From: Antedon bifida
Lineage: Eukaryota > Echinodermata > Crinoidea > Comatulida > Antedonidae
NCBI GenBank assembly: GCA_963402885.1
Contig: OY727097.1
Coordinates: forward strand, 3,844,001 to 3,908,000
Direction of reading: 5' to 3'
Length of the DNA: 64,000 nucleotides
Part shown: positions 62,481 to 64,000 of the stretch, piece by piece
Numbering within the stretch: position 1 is the first letter of the stretch
Layout of the letters: every line of letters begins with the position of its first letter
Translations under genes and position numbers: made by a program
Notes under the pieces: generated by a model
What the model saw: the letters and a program-made list of their open reading frames with translations, nothing else
Told to the model about the DNA's origin: nothing
Databases searched by the model: none

Positions 62481-64000
62481 TGACTAAACTGTACAAAAAT
62501 CACATACTGTCCTGTATCTCTAGTATTCACTGTATAACAACATATAGAGGAAAAATAAGAGCTGTTTCCCTTGTTTTCACAAATGGGTTATTTTGTAAAT
62601 GGAAATATGTAGAGTTTGTGTAAACTGTAAAATATATTACTTTTTGTATTACTGGAAAAACACACTAACTGTAATAGTACAGGTACTGTAGTAAGTACCC
62701 AAGACTCTAAAGTTAGGATAAATACAATATAAGAGGTTTCAAGTCTTTCTGAACGGAATTATTCACCCATTCTTAAATTTGCCTTTTGAGTGTAGAGGGT
62801 TAAAATATGTTGAAACTCAATTAACAATGAAACTTAATATCCTGTGTAAGTTTGATTCTGTAAGGCTTAAAGATTTTCAGTGTGTGCCTTTGTGAGAATT
62901 AGCTATAGAAATCCCTGTAAATATAACAATACTAGCTCTTTATATTGTTGATGCAATGTACAGTGCTGTACAATAGCCATGAATTCAATCCTAATATTGT
63001 TAGTCAGTATTTAAGACTGAATCACAAAGGCTATCACTCAGTGTAAATACAATTGCTGTATCGTCTCGGCTGCCTTGTGAAATAAATTGTCTGTTTTAGG
63101 TAATTAATCACTCATGTTTTTCACAAATGGAAGATGGAAAAAAGGTTGAGGATAAATAAATCATTTGATTGTTTCGGAGTGTGTATCAAAGAATTACAAT
63201 GAATCTTAAAACACATTAATAAATCCATGATGGCTATCTAAAAGGGTAATCAATCATCCATATTTTAACCATTGGAAGAAGGTAACAATATTGAGGAGAT
63301 AATAAATCAATTATCAATCAAGTCACTGCCTGTCAATCAAAAAAGAATCCTTACAAAATGGAGGAAATTGCTTAATCTTTTTTGGTTACATAAATCAGGA
63401 CTGGCAGGCATTCATACCACCCTACAGGAGTAACCTGAATGTAAGCTCACCCTCAGGTAACATCACTCAAAAACCTCCTACAATATTTAAATAGGCAGGC
63501 ACTAGGTAGGGCAGGTACTGTATAATAAAAATACCCGTACATTACATTTTAATAGTTTTGTGTATTAACATTTACTGGATACTGTACAGTACAGTAGTCC
63601 TAACCTGTGTTCAGAAACTATATTTATTTATCACTTTCAACTTTTACTTCTTGTATTCTTATTTCTTTCCATTACTTATTTCTACTGTACTTTACATGTA
63701 TAGTACTGTAAAAAAAAGCGATATTACAAATTAAGCACCCACTGTAGTCTGACTCAATGCCTAACTGTATTCTCTTAAAGTGTGTAGGCCTAACAGTACA
63801 AAACAATTCCTCGAAGGACCTGCTTACATTTGTATAACACAAAAACAAAAGCTTTTGTTTGGTATCTCCTTCTTGAAATTCTACATGAAAAGGCAATTGG
63901 TTTGAAGTGCATCTATAACATTTGTATGTAGTCAATGAAAAAATAATGAATAGGAATTGTGTTCTCTCTGATGTACAGTAAATGAGTCAGTGAAGTCTTT

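Larger units (their letters stand above)
30382..64000 (-). other. dachsous-like: Presumed giant intron of the dachsous-like gene (at least 33.6 kb)
   Basis: Exon 30381-30105 begins inside a cadherin repeat, so an exon must precede it. I find no further cadherin-like stretch on the minus strand up to the window end. No other gene is recognisable on either strand; the longest unassigned frame is 123 codons (60741-61112, plus) and has no recognisable motif. Transposon and tandem-repeat content is listed separately. Stretches such as 42660-43670, 50080-53070 and 60260-62390 show nothing specific. Confidence 0.65.

Noticed and set aside
1-64000. CRISPR array, operon or bacterial features
   Set aside because: Spliced genes and animal gene families show this is a eukaryotic nuclear genome. 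The tandem repeats have no spacer structure.

Overview
This is a window of an AT-rich, intron-rich animal genome. It carries two protein-coding genes pointing at each other, embedded in dense small transposable elements and minisatellites. A dachsous-type giant cadherin and an SLC16-type carrier show it is metazoan. GT/AG introns, abundant TA-flanked MITEs and tRNA-like SINE debris suggest a marine invertebrate, perhaps an echinoderm or other deuterostome. That placement is inference from style, not from a marker gene.

Layout. Positions 1-2817 are intergenic, with a repeat-like block at 855-2011. A complete six-exon monocarboxylate-transporter-like gene lies on the plus strand (coding 2948-6988, 489 residues). 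Between the convergent genes (6989-11731) are three copies of one MITE family, a copy of another, a small palindromic element and a long AATAAA-bearing hairpin. From 11732 to 30381, on the minus strand, lie the last 18 coding exons of a dachsous-like protocadherin. They splice in frame into 2717 residues: about 22 cadherin repeats, one transmembrane helix and a roughly 400-residue cytoplasmic tail with a catenin-binding-like motif. The 5' part of the gene (start codon, signal peptide and probably a handful of repeats) is outside the window.

From 30382 to 64000 I see no convincing coding exon on either strand. If the gene continues upstream, this is one intron longer than 33 kb. It holds MITEs, several tandem arrays, a nested 1.6-kb inverted-repeat transposon, LINE-tail-like pieces, and near 48855 a motif that looks like a recursive (ratchet) splice site.

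The two genes have unrelated roles: small-solute transport, and planar polarity/Hippo-linked adhesion. Nothing suggests they work together. The most interesting observations are the shared terminal-repeat architecture of three MITE families, the putative recursive splice site, a 51-bp frame-preserving minisatellite starting at a splice donor, a polybasic proprotein-convertase-like site just outside the membrane in the cadherin, and calcium-motif-deficient cadherin linkers.
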